A stretch of DNA of 64,000 bases, taken from Myxococcota bacterium (GTDB lineage: Bacteria > Myxococcota_A > UBA796). Positions 52,418-61,111 of the stretch are shown here, piece after piece. The notes beneath the pieces were generated by a model that did no database searches, was not told the origin of the DNA, and saw only the letters and a program-made list of their open reading frames with translations. Position numbers and translations under genes: made by a program. The stretch is from assembly GCA_029251165.1 (NCBI GenBank), contig JAQXDW010000142.1, positions 80,470 to 144,469 of the forward strand. Reading direction: 5' to 3'. Each line of letters starts with the position of its first letter. Position 1 is the stretch's first letter.

Positions 52418-53038
52418 TCAGGGCCACAGCCGCCCGAGCGAGTCCACGGCAAATGCTGCTGCAAATGCCCACATCACGATTCCCATCCCCCGCAGGGTCC
52501 AGACATAGAGCGGCCCGGTCAGCCACCGCCGACCGCCCCCGATCAGCACCGCGATGCCAGCCTTCGTGCCACAGAGCATCGCGAAGAAGCCTGCGAGGAA
52601 GCCCGCTGCCGCCAGGGTGCTCTCGGCCCACGCCGTCGCGACCAGGGGACCGCCGACGGTCACCCAGAACAGGTAGGGATGCGGGTTGAGCAGGTTGGTG
52701 AGCACCGCACGGACCACCCCACCCGACGGCGGCGCGCCGGCCTCGACCTCCAGCGGTCCCGCGCGCAGGGACTCCAGCCCGATCCAGAACAGAAACCCGG
52801 TCCCGGCCAGCCCGATCAGCCCGAGGACCGCATCCCAGCGTGCCAGCCAGTCCGCAGCCAGAGCACCGAGCAAGAGGAGCGGGCCATCCGTGAGCACAGG
52901 CGCGAGGCTGACCTTGAGGCCCTCCGCTGTGCCGTGTCGGATGGTCTGGGTAATGACCAGGGCAGTGAGCGGTCCTGGCGCCAGCCCACCGGCCAGCCCC
53001 AGGGCCGCACCGCTGAGGCTCGCGGTGAGGACATCCAT
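52418..53038 (-). CDS. LysE-family amino-acid/metabolite exporter
   Basis: 206 residues with about six transmembrane helices, the LysE/RhtB length. N-terminal GLAGGLAPGPLTALVITQTIRHG is the family hallmark (PGP after the first helix), and a central VLTNLLNPHPYLFWVTVGGPL matches the NPK/NPH loop before helix 4. Exports amino acids or related small molecules through the inner membrane; substrate unknown. It ends 43 bases from the 3' end of tRNA-Arg. Confidence 0.88.
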   Translation of the reverse strand: MDVLTASLSGAALGLAGGLAPGPLTALVITQTIRHGTAEGLKVSLAPVLTDGPLLLLGALAADWLARWDAVLGLIGLAGTGFLFWIGLESLRAGPLEVEAGAPPSGGVVRAVLTNLLNPHPYLFWVTVGGPLVATAWAESTLAAAGFLAGFFAMLCGTKAGIAVLIGGGRRWLTGPLYVWTLRGMGIVMWAFAAAFAVDSLGRLWP

Positions 53039-53324
53039 GCCGACATGCTACGCCTCGGAGACAACCTCTTCCGCCATCGAGGCCTCCTCGGTGGTCCAGA
53101 TGAGCGGCACCGTCCGACGCCGCAGGCCGAGCACCACCGCGCCCAGGCCAGCCTCCAGCGCGAGGCCGCTCACCCGGTGAAGCCAGCGGCGGCTTGAGGG
53201 TCTCCTCGGACCTGCGGGTCGCGCGGGGAGAGACCATCGCTCGACGCAGCGGCCTCCAGACTGCCGCAGACCAGCCGATCCCTCGCCTCCGGCAGCACCG
53301 CGATCTGCGAATTCCGAGGACTGC

Positions 53325-54113
53325 TCAGGCGAGGTCAAACAGCAGGATCTCGGCAGCCTCGGTCGCCTTGAGCTCCAGCCGACCCGCGACCTCTGCATGT
53401 GCGCCATCCCCCGCGAGCATGCGCTGGCCGTTGAGGATGATCGCTCCCCGACAGACCTGGACCCAGGTTCCGCGCCCCGGAATCTGCTCAAAGGGAACCT
53501 TCTGCCCCTTCTTGAGGCGCGCTGCGAGCAGGTTGGCGTCCTGGTTGATCCGAATGGATCCCGCTGCGCCCGAGCCGCTGGCGATCAGCCGAAGGGCCCC
53601 GTCTCGACGGGGGAAGTCCGCCTCGGCATACCCCGGCTGAACCCCCTCCGCAGCGGGGAGAAACCAGAGCTGGTAGAGGTGGGTGGTCTGGGTCGCCAGC
53701 GGGTTGAATTCACTGTGCCGGATGCCGGACCCGGCAGACATCTGCTGGATGGTTCCGGGCTGAATGACCGCGCCGTTGCCGAGGGTGTCCCGGTGCTCCA
53801 GCGCCCCGTCGAGGACATAGGTCACGATCTCCATGTCCTTGTGACCGTGCATCGGAAAGCCACCCCCCGGCTGGATGCGATCCTCATTCATCACCCGCAG
53901 GCTCCGAAAGCGCGTGTATGCCGAGCTTCGGTACTTCGAGAACGAGAACGAGAACCGAGCCGAGAGCCAGTCCAGCTCCTTCTGACCCCGCTGCCCTCCG
54001 GGTCGGAGGGTCAGCTCGGTGATGAGGGAGGGCCGAACGGAGCAGCCGAGAGGGAGGCCGGCAACGAGCGCGGCGGAGTGACCGAGAAAGCGACGACGGT
54101 TCATGCTGTACAT
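53325..54113 (-). CDS. Exported pirin-family protein (Tat signal)
   Basis: 262 residues from ATG 54113, with GGAGGG 4 bases upstream; a second ATG at 54104 is also possible. The N-terminus MNRRRFLGHSAALVAGLPLGC is a twin-arginine signal with a possible lipobox Cys. The pirin bicupin follows: PGGGFPMHGHKDMEIVTYVLDGALEHRDTLGN carries the metal ligands (H-x-H and E), then MSAGSGIRHSEFN with the last His; the C-terminal cupin lacks metal ligands, as usual. Cytosolic pirins act as quercetinases or cofactors. This one should act outside, delivered folded with its metal. Confidence 0.88.
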   Translation of the reverse strand: MYSMNRRRFLGHSAALVAGLPLGCSVRPSLITELTLRPGGQRGQKELDWLSARFSFSFSKYRSSAYTRFRSLRVMNEDRIQPGGGFPMHGHKDMEIVTYVLDGALEHRDTLGNGAVIQPGTIQQMSAGSGIRHSEFNPLATQTTHLYQLWFLPAAEGVQPGYAEADFPRRDGALRLIASGSGAAGSIRINQDANLLAARLKKGQKVPFEQIPGRGTWVQVCRGAIILNGQRMLAGDGAHAEVAGRLELKATEAAEILLFDLA

Positions 54114-54317
54114 CGTACCCTCCCAGGGTGAGGCTGCAGCCCTCAGCGGCCCGCTGGAGATGTCGACGGCACCCACCGCGACACGGCTGTCCCGGCTTCT
54201 CTGAGCGCTGACGCTGCAGTCGGCTGCGTTCGCGTGCTCATCGAGTGGTACAGAAGTTGCATCCTGCCGTCACGGCACCGAACGTCTAAGGTGCTCCGTC
54301 CACAGAGGAGAGCAGAG

Positions 54318-54524
54318 ATGGCCACGAAATCAGCACGCTCCCGGTTGATCCTCATCACCGGACTCGCAGGCCTTGCGCTGACAACCACTGGCTGCGAGGT
54401 CAGCGCGTCCACCAACCCACCCTCCCCCCAAGACACCAGGGACACCGGGGACACCGGGGACACCGGGGACACCGGGGACACCGGGGACTCCGGGGACTCC
54501 GGGGACACCGGGAACTCAGGCTGA
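54318..54524 (+). CDS. Small lipoprotein with Asp-Thr-Gly repeat tail
   Basis: 68 residues. GAGGAGAG precedes the ATG at 54318. The signal (RLILITGLAGLALTTTGC) carries basic residues and a lipid Cys near residue 26, followed by EVSASTNPP and then an acidic DTG/DSG repeat to the end. There is no folded domain. The repeat is encoded by a nine-unit 9-bp array. Perhaps a surface spacer or calcium-binding tail; function unknown. Confidence 0.65.
   Translation: MATKSARSRLILITGLAGLALTTTGCEVSASTNPPSPQDTRDTGDTGDTGDTGDTGDSGDSGDTGNSG
54432..54512 (+). repeat. 9-bp tandem repeat GACACCGGG (nine units)
   Basis: Nine head-to-tail units (54432-54512); five are contiguous and identical and two read GACTCCGGG. 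They encode the Asp-Thr-Gly or Asp-Ser-Gly tail of the small lipoprotein and are prone to in-frame expansion or contraction. Confidence 0.9.
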
Positions 54525-54565
54525 CGCTGGCGATCTCCGCCCGTCTCGCATCTCTGGACGTCGCA

Positions 54566-55579
54566 TCAGGGAATCAGCAGGACCTTGCCCCGGTTCTCTC
54601 GGTCGTGGAGGATGCGGTGGGCCTCTCCGGCCTGATCAAACGGGACCGTGGCGTGGATGACCGGCCGGACGACTCCCTGCTCCCACAGCGCCAGCAGCTT
54701 CCGCAGCCATCCGGCGACCCGCTCCGACTCGTGCCACATGTGGCCCATGTTCACCCCCATCACGCCCTTGTTGTCGTTGATGAGGGCGACCGGATTGGTG
54801 CGCAGCCAGGGCACCGCGACCATGTTCTTCATCACCGTGAGGACCGAGCGGGTGTTGGAGGTGGCGTTGGCGGACATTCCAAAGCAGATCAGCCGCCCGC
54901 CAGCGCGCAGCAGATCCAGCCCCTTGCCCCAGTACGCACCGCCGATCGGATCGAGGACCAGATCGAGCCCCGGGGCATCGGCGAGGACTGCGGCGAAGTC
55001 CTGGCTGCGGTAGTCGATGAGCTGGTCGTAGCCGCGCTCTCGGAGGAACGCGTGCTTGCCGGGCGAGGCGGTGCCGATGGCGAACGCTCCCCGCCACTTC
55101 AGCAGGTCGAGCGCCATCAAGCCGACGCCGCCGCCGGCAGAGTGGACCAGCACCCGATCCCCCGCACGGACCCGCCCCATGACCTCCAGCATCATCCACG
55201 CCGTCGCGCCGGTGACCGGGATCGCCGCAGCGGTGACCAGGTCAAGCCCCATCGGGATCGCCGCGACCTGCACTGCGGGAACCACCAGCGACGAGGCGTA
55301 TCCGCCGAACTGGGTCATCGCGACGACGGACGCGCCCTCCAGCGCAGCATCGACACCCGCTCCCAGGGCATCGACCGTTCCAGAGACCTCATAGCCGACC
55401 ACCATCGGGAACGAGGGCGCGTCGGGGTAGATGCCCATGCGGGCCATCAGGTCTGCAAAGTTGACCCCGGCAGCAGCGACCTTGATTCGGACCTCGCCGG
55501 GACCGGGGGTGGGATCCGGGGCCTCGCGGACCTCGATGACATCCGGCGTTCCAGCCTTGGGGAACCAGATCTGTCGCAT
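54566..55579 (-). CDS. Zinc-free quinone oxidoreductase-like MDR protein
   Basis: 337 residues, medium-chain dehydrogenase/reductase superfamily. The N-terminal GroES-like domain lacks the zinc cysteines and contains GVNFADLMARMGIYP and VGYEVSGTV. The NADPH-binding Rossmann fold has VLVHSAGGGVGLMALDLL, and LVLDPIGGAYWGKGLDLLRAGGRLICFG follows. The NFADLMARxGxYP motif matches the VAT1-like/quinone oxidoreductase branch, which reduces quinones or enals with NADPH. Cytoplasmic. No operon partner adjoins it. Confidence 0.88.
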   Translation of the reverse strand: MRQIWFPKAGTPDVIEVREAPDPTPGPGEVRIKVAAAGVNFADLMARMGIYPDAPSFPMVVGYEVSGTVDALGAGVDAALEGASVVAMTQFGGYASSLVVPAVQVAAIPMGLDLVTAAAIPVTGATAWMMLEVMGRVRAGDRVLVHSAGGGVGLMALDLLKWRGAFAIGTASPGKHAFLRERGYDQLIDYRSQDFAAVLADAPGLDLVLDPIGGAYWGKGLDLLRAGGRLICFGMSANATSNTRSVLTVMKNMVAVPWLRTNPVALINDNKGVMGVNMGHMWHESERVAGWLRKLLALWEQGVVRPVIHATVPFDQAGEAHRILHDRENRGKVLLIP

Positions 55580-55704
55580 GCCAACCTCCGATCAGGGTGT
55601 ATTCAGCACCACCTCCGGCCGCACCGGGCACAGACGCCGACCGACATCGCTGCGCCCGGCAGTCCTCTCAGGCGCTGGTCGTGATGACCAGCAGCGCCCC
55701 TGGG

Positions 55705-57075
55705 CTACGGCCAGAGCTCATACAGGTCGGCGATCACCTCTGACCGGCCGATGTAGGTCCCCCGCTCCCAGGAGACATCCCACACCACCTCGCCTTCGGG
55801 CGTGGCCTCGCGGATCCGAGGGGTCGACCCGTAGTTGTGGAGGATGTTTCCTCCCGCCAGGCGGTGCGCCTCGCCCATCTCGGAGCCATAGACGCCCTCT
55901 CCCTCTCCGAAGCTCCAGACCTCCGTGAGCGTCTGAGTCTCTTCGTCGAGGCTGTACTCTCGGACGACCGTCTCGGTGCCGTTGAAGCGGTCCATGGAGG
56001 AGACCAGGAGGGTTCCAGACTCAGTGTAGTGGACGCCATGCTGCCACCAGAACGCGGACTCTTCGGGAGCGAATGACCAGGAATCGGGGAGGTGGCCGAA
56101 GGTGCGGAGGGTCTCACCGGTGGCGTGATCGACCTCGATGATGGAGTCCACGGAGTACAGCGAGAAGAGGAAGGTGTCGTCCGCTTCGTTCCAGAAGAGG
56201 GTGTTGGAGCCACAGGATTCGTCGACATTGAGCGCGTCGAGCATCGCCTCGCAGGACCACAGATCCGTGACCGTGCCGTCGGCAGCACGCTTGCGGATCA
56301 CCTCGTCAGCGTAGAAGCCTGTCGAGGCTCCCCAGACCAGCGCGCCGTCCGCAAGCTCGGTGAACGGGTGGTGGAGGTTTGGGGTGTCATAGAGCGCAAC
56401 GACAGCGCCGTCGATGCCGACCCGAGCCACCTGGGACTCATCCCCGCCGTCGAAGATCGCCCAGAACGAGTTGTGGTCGATGAGGATCTCGGTCCCGTCG
56501 TAGGAGCGTCGGGCGTGGAGGGTGGTGCGCTGGCTGGGGGTCTCCTGTGCCCAGACCACACGGCCAAGTCGATCGATGATGAACGTCCAGGCCCGGCTCG
56601 CACCACCGCCCGTGCCGTTCATCGCGGTCAGCACGTACTGAGACGTCGCATCCCAGGACGCAGCGTTGCTGACCAGAACCTCTGCCGTCGGCACCCCATC
56701 AGGCAGGACATCGGTGGCCACGGTCGCCGGCTCCGTGATGAGCACATCGTCGTCAGCAGTCAGGGTGAGGCTCCAGGTGACCTCCGAGTCAAACGGAATG
56801 CCGAGCAAGAGCAGCTCGTTCTCCCCCGCCGACGCATCAATGACCGGTGTCAGCCGCTCCGCCTCGCCAGAGACCGCGAAGGCTGCCTGAGCAGTGCCAG
56901 CGACCGGCTGGCTCCAGCGCAGCGCGACCACAGATCCCATCGTCTCCAGCACCACAGCCTCCAGATCGTCTGCTGACAGGGCGTCAGAGCCAGAGTCAGA
57001 GCCGGAGTCAAGGTCTGCAGGTGACGAGACTGGGTCCGTCGTCTTACAAGCCAGCAAAATGAGCCAAGGAATCAC
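55705..57075 (-). CDS. Arylsulfotransferase (ASST)-like lipoprotein
   Basis: 456 residues. It starts with GTG at 57075 because GGAGG is 5 bases upstream; the signal VIPWLILLAC is short and lacks basic residues. A Ser/Asp/Gly linker follows. The N-terminal Ig-like domain (about 45-130) is followed by a six-bladed propeller of the ASST type: SRAWTFIIDRLGRVVWAQE, TLHARRSYDGTEILIDHN, HHPFTELADGALVWG, WWQHGVHYTESGTLLVSSMDRF, EMGEAHRLAGGNILHNYG. The His residues on blade loops (HHP, QHG, EAH) are as in PAPS-independent sulfotransferases. Substrate unknown; it may instead be a non-catalytic propeller. Confidence 0.8.
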   Translation of the reverse strand: MIPWLILLACKTTDPVSSPADLDSGSDSGSDALSADDLEAVVLETMGSVVALRWSQPVAGTAQAAFAVSGEAERLTPVIDASAGENELLLLGIPFDSEVTWSLTLTADDDVLITEPATVATDVLPDGVPTAEVLVSNAASWDATSQYVLTAMNGTGGGASRAWTFIIDRLGRVVWAQETPSQRTTLHARRSYDGTEILIDHNSFWAIFDGGDESQVARVGIDGAVVALYDTPNLHHPFTELADGALVWGASTGFYADEVIRKRAADGTVTDLWSCEAMLDALNVDESCGSNTLFWNEADDTFLFSLYSVDSIIEVDHATGETLRTFGHLPDSWSFAPEESAFWWQHGVHYTESGTLLVSSMDRFNGTETVVREYSLDEETQTLTEVWSFGEGEGVYGSEMGEAHRLAGGNILHNYGSTPRIREATPEGEVVWDVSWERGTYIGRSEVIADLYELWP

Positions 57076-57116
57076 GACAGCCTCCGTTGGCGAGAACGTA
57101 TCCCAGCAGGTCACCA

Positions 57117-57869
57117 ATGGATTTACTTTACCAAAGCACACTATTAACCTATTTTTTACTCGCCCCGATAACCCTGGTCGTGCTGCTGTTCATATCCGCT
57201 CCGTATGGACGCCACCGCCGAGAGGGCTGGGGTCCGGTGGTGCCAGTGAAGACCGGCTGGCTGATCATGGAGATCCCGACCATCGTCGTGTTTGGGGTGG
57301 TCTACCTCAGCGGCACGCACCGGATGTCGCTGGCCTCGCTGGTCCTGGCTGGGCTGTGGTACCACCACTACGTCTACCGCACGTTCCTGTACCCAAAGCG
57401 GCTGGAGACCGGAGACAAGACGATGCCGCTGCTCATCGGCCTCATCGCGTTCGTCGTCCAGTCGATGAACGCCGCGCTACAGGCATGGTGGCTGGCGGAG
57501 CTTGGCTCCTACCCGGCGAGCTGGCTGCTGGATCCTCGGTTCGTCATCGGCGCGGTGGTGTTCGTGCTTGGCATGCGCATCAACCGACAGTCTGACAACA
57601 TCCTGCTGGCCCTCCGAGAGCCCGGGAGCCAGGAATACAAGATCCCACGCGGCGGCATGTTTCGATACGTCTCCGCGCCCAACTACTTCGGCGAGATTCT
57701 GGAGTGGATTGGCTGGGCAGTCGCCACCTGGTCGCTGCCCGGGCTGGCGTTTGCCCTGTACACCATCGCCAACCTCCTCCCCCGCGCGCTGACCAACCAC
57801 CGGTGGTATCGAGAGAAGTTTCCGAACTACCCGCCAGAGCGCACGGCGCTGATTCCCTTCCTCCTCTGA
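57117..57869 (+). CDS. Steroid 5-alpha-reductase/DUF1295-type membrane enzyme
   Basis: 250 residues from ATG 57117, 41 bases from the divergent ASST start. The alignment with 3-oxo-5-alpha-steroid 4-dehydrogenases is strong: APYGRHRREGWGPVVPVKTGWLIMEIPT, the HYVYRTFLYPKRLE motif, GMRINRQSDNILLALR, GGMFRYVSAPNYFGEILEWIGWAVATW and NHRWYREKFPNYPPERTALIPF. Seven or so transmembrane helices. NADPH-dependent reduction of an alpha,beta-unsaturated ketone or ene, in sterol or related lipids. Its neighbour is an exported START-like protein. Confidence 0.9.
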   Translation: MDLLYQSTLLTYFLLAPITLVVLLFISAPYGRHRREGWGPVVPVKTGWLIMEIPTIVVFGVVYLSGTHRMSLASLVLAGLWYHHYVYRTFLYPKRLETGDKTMPLLIGLIAFVVQSMNAALQAWWLAELGSYPASWLLDPRFVIGAVVFVLGMRINRQSDNILLALREPGSQEYKIPRGGMFRYVSAPNYFGEILEWIGWAVATWSLPGLAFALYTIANLLPRALTNHRWYREKFPNYPPERTALIPFLL

Positions 57870-58060
57870 GGCCCCGCGCCCGAGACGCACAGCCTGGTGT
57901 GTGCCGCCCAGAGTGGCTGTGGGCAGCCTCCGCGTGGACGACGGAGCGGCCAGACCGGACACCGAACCGTGGGAGACCAAAATCGCGACAGTGTGGAAGC
58001 CAGTGGCGAGCCGAGGCGTTGCTGCGCTACAAGATTTCACCTTGTGAGGAGACCCCGCCG

Positions 58061-58642
58061 ATGATGCCACTCCTGATCATTGCCGCCGCCACCGCAGCCC
58101 CTCCGGGGGACAGCGCCGCCTGGGAGACCCTGGCGACCAGCCCCGTCAAGGTTGAGTGCGCCACCGTCTCCGGACAGCCATGGTGCCGTTCCTATGGGCT
58201 CATCCACGCCCCGATCTCCCAGGTCGACAGCGCCCTGCGCAACATGTCCACCAGCGCCGACCTGTTCGAGGCGGTCCTGAGCATCGAGGTCCTCGCTGAG
58301 GACACCATGCACATCGTGCTGGACTACCCCGCCCCGCTCGACGACCGCGACTACGTGGCGAAGTACACCTACAGCAGCGAGGGCGAGACCCGGCTCTTCC
58401 GGTGGAGCCCGGTCGTTCATCCCGGTGCACCAGAGACCGCAGCGGCCGTCCGTCTGCCCAACTTTGCTGGCGAGTGGCACCTCAGCCCGTCAGACAAGGG
58501 GACCCGGGTCCGCTACACCTGGCAGGCCGAGATCAACGGCAGCTTTCCCAGCTTCGCATACGCACAGGCATGGAAGAAGGCTGGACATGAGGCCCTCAAG
58601 GATCTGGCAAACACGCAGGGGGCCGACCTCAGCAAGCCATGA
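58061..58642 (+). CDS. Exported START/SRPBCC-like lipid-binding protein
   Basis: 193 residues. AGGAG at 58047-58051 supports the ATG at 58061. A short signal peptide (MMPLLIIAAATAAP) precedes a START/StAR-like fold: WETLATSPVKVECATVSGQPWCRSYG, the HAPISQVDSALRNMSTS helix, HIVLDYPAPLDDRDYVAKYTY (the START core strand pair with DDRDYV) and FAYAQAWKKAGHEALKDL as the C-terminal gating helix. The SG motif Cys pair is plausible. Likely periplasmic lipid carrier. It follows the steroid-reductase-type gene by 190 bases. Confidence 0.8.
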   Translation: MMPLLIIAAATAAPPGDSAAWETLATSPVKVECATVSGQPWCRSYGLIHAPISQVDSALRNMSTSADLFEAVLSIEVLAEDTMHIVLDYPAPLDDRDYVAKYTYSSEGETRLFRWSPVVHPGAPETAAAVRLPNFAGEWHLSPSDKGTRVRYTWQAEINGSFPSFAYAQAWKKAGHEALKDLANTQGADLSKP

Positions 58643-58703
58643 GCCTCGGCTTTACCGGGGATCCGTCGTCGCGTTGTCACCAAAGCGCGGTAATCCTCTG
58701 TTC

Positions 58704-60095
58704 ATGCTGCTCCTGATGCTGGCCGGCTGCAGCAGCCAGACCGCAAGCTCCCGTGCGCTCTGGCTGCGTCAGTCCCTCTCCGACGAGAACGCCTACTGGC
58801 TGGCACGAAATCCAGCCGGCCTGGTGGACAAGTATGAGGCGATGGCTGATGATCAGTACGACTACATGCGCGGCAGCGCCGGGACCTGGCTTGCCGACAT
58901 CAGCCGGGTCTCTGGAACGCGGCTGACCACCGACATGCTCGACAACACCGAGCCGATCCTGCTGGTCGGTGACGCCCACCCCGAGAACCTCTCCACCACC
59001 ATCCCTGGCCGCTTCATCTCCCCGACCGAGGCCGATCCGATCCCCGAGATCGCCCTGGAGATCATCGACCTAGACGCTGCCACCTACGGCCCATGGCTGC
59101 TGGATCTGCGCCGCTCTGCGACCTCACTTCGGGTCGAGGCAGCCCCGCTCTCTGGCTGTGGCACGCCGTGCGTGGAGGCCGCCATAGCTTCACTGGTGGC
59201 GGGCTACACCGACGGCGCGCTCGGTCGAGACGCCGCACCGATTCCGGGCTCGATCATCGAGAACCTGCTCGCAGAGGCCGTCGCCGAGGGGCAGGCGCGG
59301 GAGAAGTATCGGGAGAACACCGCAGACACCATCTTCGCCGATATCAAGCTCCGCACCGACCTCACGCTGAACGACAGCGGCGTCGGGGTCCTGGCCCTGA
59401 CGGCAGCAGAGGCGGCACAGATCGAGCGGCTGATGGCAGCCTACGATGGCCCCGAGGGCTTCCGGGTCCTCGATGCTGTGCGCCGCTTCGGTACTGGGAT
59501 TTCGTCTCGGGCGGCGGTCCGGTACCTCGTCCTGTGGGACCTCGGCGACGACACCACCGACACCGACAACGGCATCATCACCGTCCGCGAGACCATCGAT
59601 CCGCCGCTCATTCCCGGTCTGTTCGCAGAGACCGGTGACCGCTACTACGACAACGCCCAGCGCATCGAGGCAGTCAGCGCGCTGCTGTGGTCCGCTCCAG
59701 ATGCCGACGCAGCAGCAGCAGGCATGACCGATGGAGCGCTGGCCTTCAAGGTGCTCACCTGGTCGTCCTGGTTTCAGGATGCAGACCACACCGACGTGAT
59801 CGAGGACTGGGAAGACGGCGAGATCGACGCTGACGACTTCGCTGCAATGGCTGGCGTGCTCGGCCACACCCTCGGCAGCAGCCACCGACGCGGTGAGACC
59901 GCCACGGGTGATGCGACCGTCACCGTGCTGGAGGAAGCCCTGGCGGGCCGAGAGGACGATCTGCTCGTCGAGATCCTGGAGACCTCCGAGGAAGACTGGC
60001 TCATCCACCGCCGAGACCACGCCATCTTTCGAGAGCTGCTGGACACCCACGGCCCGCTGCTCGGCGCTGAGCAGCGGGCAGAGGACGTACCATGA
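58704..60095 (+). CDS. DUF2252 lipoprotein (kinase-like fold)
   Basis: 463 residues from ATG 58704; longer in-frame frames upstream overlap the START gene. The signal MLLLMLAGC has Cys9 as lipid site. DUF2252 motifs: DDQYDYMRGSAGTWLADIS, LVGDAHPENLSTT, EIIDLDAATYGPWLLDLRRSATSL, and a late HTLGSSHRRG segment. In DUF2252 the GDAHxEN and DxD motifs correspond to the aminoglycoside-kinase-like catalytic loop, so the fold is kinase-like, yet this protein should be outside the cytoplasm where ATP is scarce. A beta-barrel-like gene overlaps its stop (ATGA). Confidence 0.85.
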   Translation: MLLLMLAGCSSQTASSRALWLRQSLSDENAYWLARNPAGLVDKYEAMADDQYDYMRGSAGTWLADISRVSGTRLTTDMLDNTEPILLVGDAHPENLSTTIPGRFISPTEADPIPEIALEIIDLDAATYGPWLLDLRRSATSLRVEAAPLSGCGTPCVEAAIASLVAGYTDGALGRDAAPIPGSIIENLLAEAVAEGQAREKYRENTADTIFADIKLRTDLTLNDSGVGVLALTAAEAAQIERLMAAYDGPEGFRVLDAVRRFGTGISSRAAVRYLVLWDLGDDTTDTDNGIITVRETIDPPLIPGLFAETGDRYYDNAQRIEAVSALLWSAPDADAAAAGMTDGALAFKVLTWSSWFQDADHTDVIEDWEDGEIDADDFAAMAGVLGHTLGSSHRRGETATGDATVTVLEEALAGREDDLLVEILETSEEDWLIHRRDHAIFRELLDTHGPLLGAEQRAEDVP

Positions 60096-61111
60096 TCCCC
60101 CTCTGCCAGGCCCTCTCCCTCCTCCCAGCTCCCGAGACCAGCGACGCCCCCGACTGCCTGAGCATCGGCCTTGAGATCGCCGGAGGACTACAGCAGAGCT
60201 GGCCGGAGGACGGCATCTCCACCGCGCTCACCCTCCCCCGCTCCCGACTGGAGCTGGGCCTCACCACCGGGAAGTACCGGGGACGGGTCGCGGTCATCGG
60301 TGCACGAACCGGCGGGCTCGACAGCGCCACCGGGGTCAGAGGAGAGTCCATCGTGCCGGTGCTCCAGATCGCTGAGGCCGCCTGGATGGGGCCGAACATC
60401 ACCGTTGCAGCAGGCCTTATCGATGATCCCTGGGTGGCGACGGGCAACGCGGATTGGGACCTGCGGGCGGCGGCACCGATTCTGAGCGAGGCGGTCGGCT
60501 GGTTGGAGCGCTCCGACCTCGGCATCTCGGCAGCCTGGGGGGCACCAGACCAGGTGATCTCCGCGCTCGCCACCGTCACCACCGGAGAAGGCGCCCAGCT
60601 CGCTGAGCGCAACAACGGCAAGAACACCACCGCCATGATCATCGCCCGCCCGGTGCCCGCGCATCCTGAGCGCCTGGCGATTGCGCTTCTGGGACGAGAC
60701 GGCTCTCGGGGCCTCGACAGCGCTCGGGACCACAGAGCCGGCGGTCGCATCACCGCTGCTGTGGCTCCGGTCCGCCTCGGGGCCGAGGCGCTCACCGCAT
60801 GGGGCATCGCCGGTGACATTGACCGCACACCGCTCGGGATCTCAGCGTGGTCCGAGGGAAGCCTGCCGCTGGACCTCTCGGTGTTCATCCGGTACGACCA
60901 GACCACCGAAGCCATCGACGACAGCACCCTGCGCACCGTCCGCGGCGGGGTGACCTGGGGGAGCACGCCGATGCGTGTGATTCTTGGCGTCGAGCACACC
61001 GACGCAGACGCTCAGGCAGTGGCCATCGCCGGTGCCAGCGCGCTCGCAGAGCAGACCCGGGTCTACGCGCTGCTCAGCATGCACCCCAGCGGCGCAGTGG
61101 TGCTGGAGTGA
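60092..61111 (+). CDS. Probable outer-membrane beta-barrel protein
   Basis: 339 residues, no named family recognised. The start overlaps the DUF2252 stop. A short N-terminal hydrophobic segment (MIPLCQALSLLPAPE) may be a weak signal peptide. From residue 25 it is built of alternating strands with aromatic and Gly ends (LSIGLEIAGGLQQSW, RLELGLTTGKYRGRVAVIGART, LSVFIRYDQTTE, MRVILGVEHT), ending in RVYALLSMHPSGAVVLE. The pattern resembles phosphate-selective-porin-like barrels. It lacks a C-terminal Phe. Operon context (two lipoproteins) supports an envelope role. Confidence 0.6.
   Translation: MIPLCQALSLLPAPETSDAPDCLSIGLEIAGGLQQSWPEDGISTALTLPRSRLELGLTTGKYRGRVAVIGARTGGLDSATGVRGESIVPVLQIAEAAWMGPNITVAAGLIDDPWVATGNADWDLRAAAPILSEAVGWLERSDLGISAAWGAPDQVISALATVTTGEGAQLAERNNGKNTTAMIIARPVPAHPERLAIALLGRDGSRGLDSARDHRAGGRITAAVAPVRLGAEALTAWGIAGDIDRTPLGISAWSEGSLPLDLSVFIRYDQTTEAIDDSTLRTVRGGVTWGSTPMRVILGVEHTDADAQAVAIAGASALAEQTRVYALLSMHPSGAVVLE

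Noticed and set aside
53048..53173. A short minus-strand frame ending ten bases before the LysE start, with hydrophobic-looking residues.
   Set aside because: About 41 codons from a GTG with no ribosome-binding site and no homologue recalled; could be chance or a relic.
54432..54512. Tandem repeats that could suggest a CRISPR array.
   Set aside because: Units are 9 bp, contiguous and without spacers; they encode a protein tail. No CRISPR array or cas gene is present in the window.
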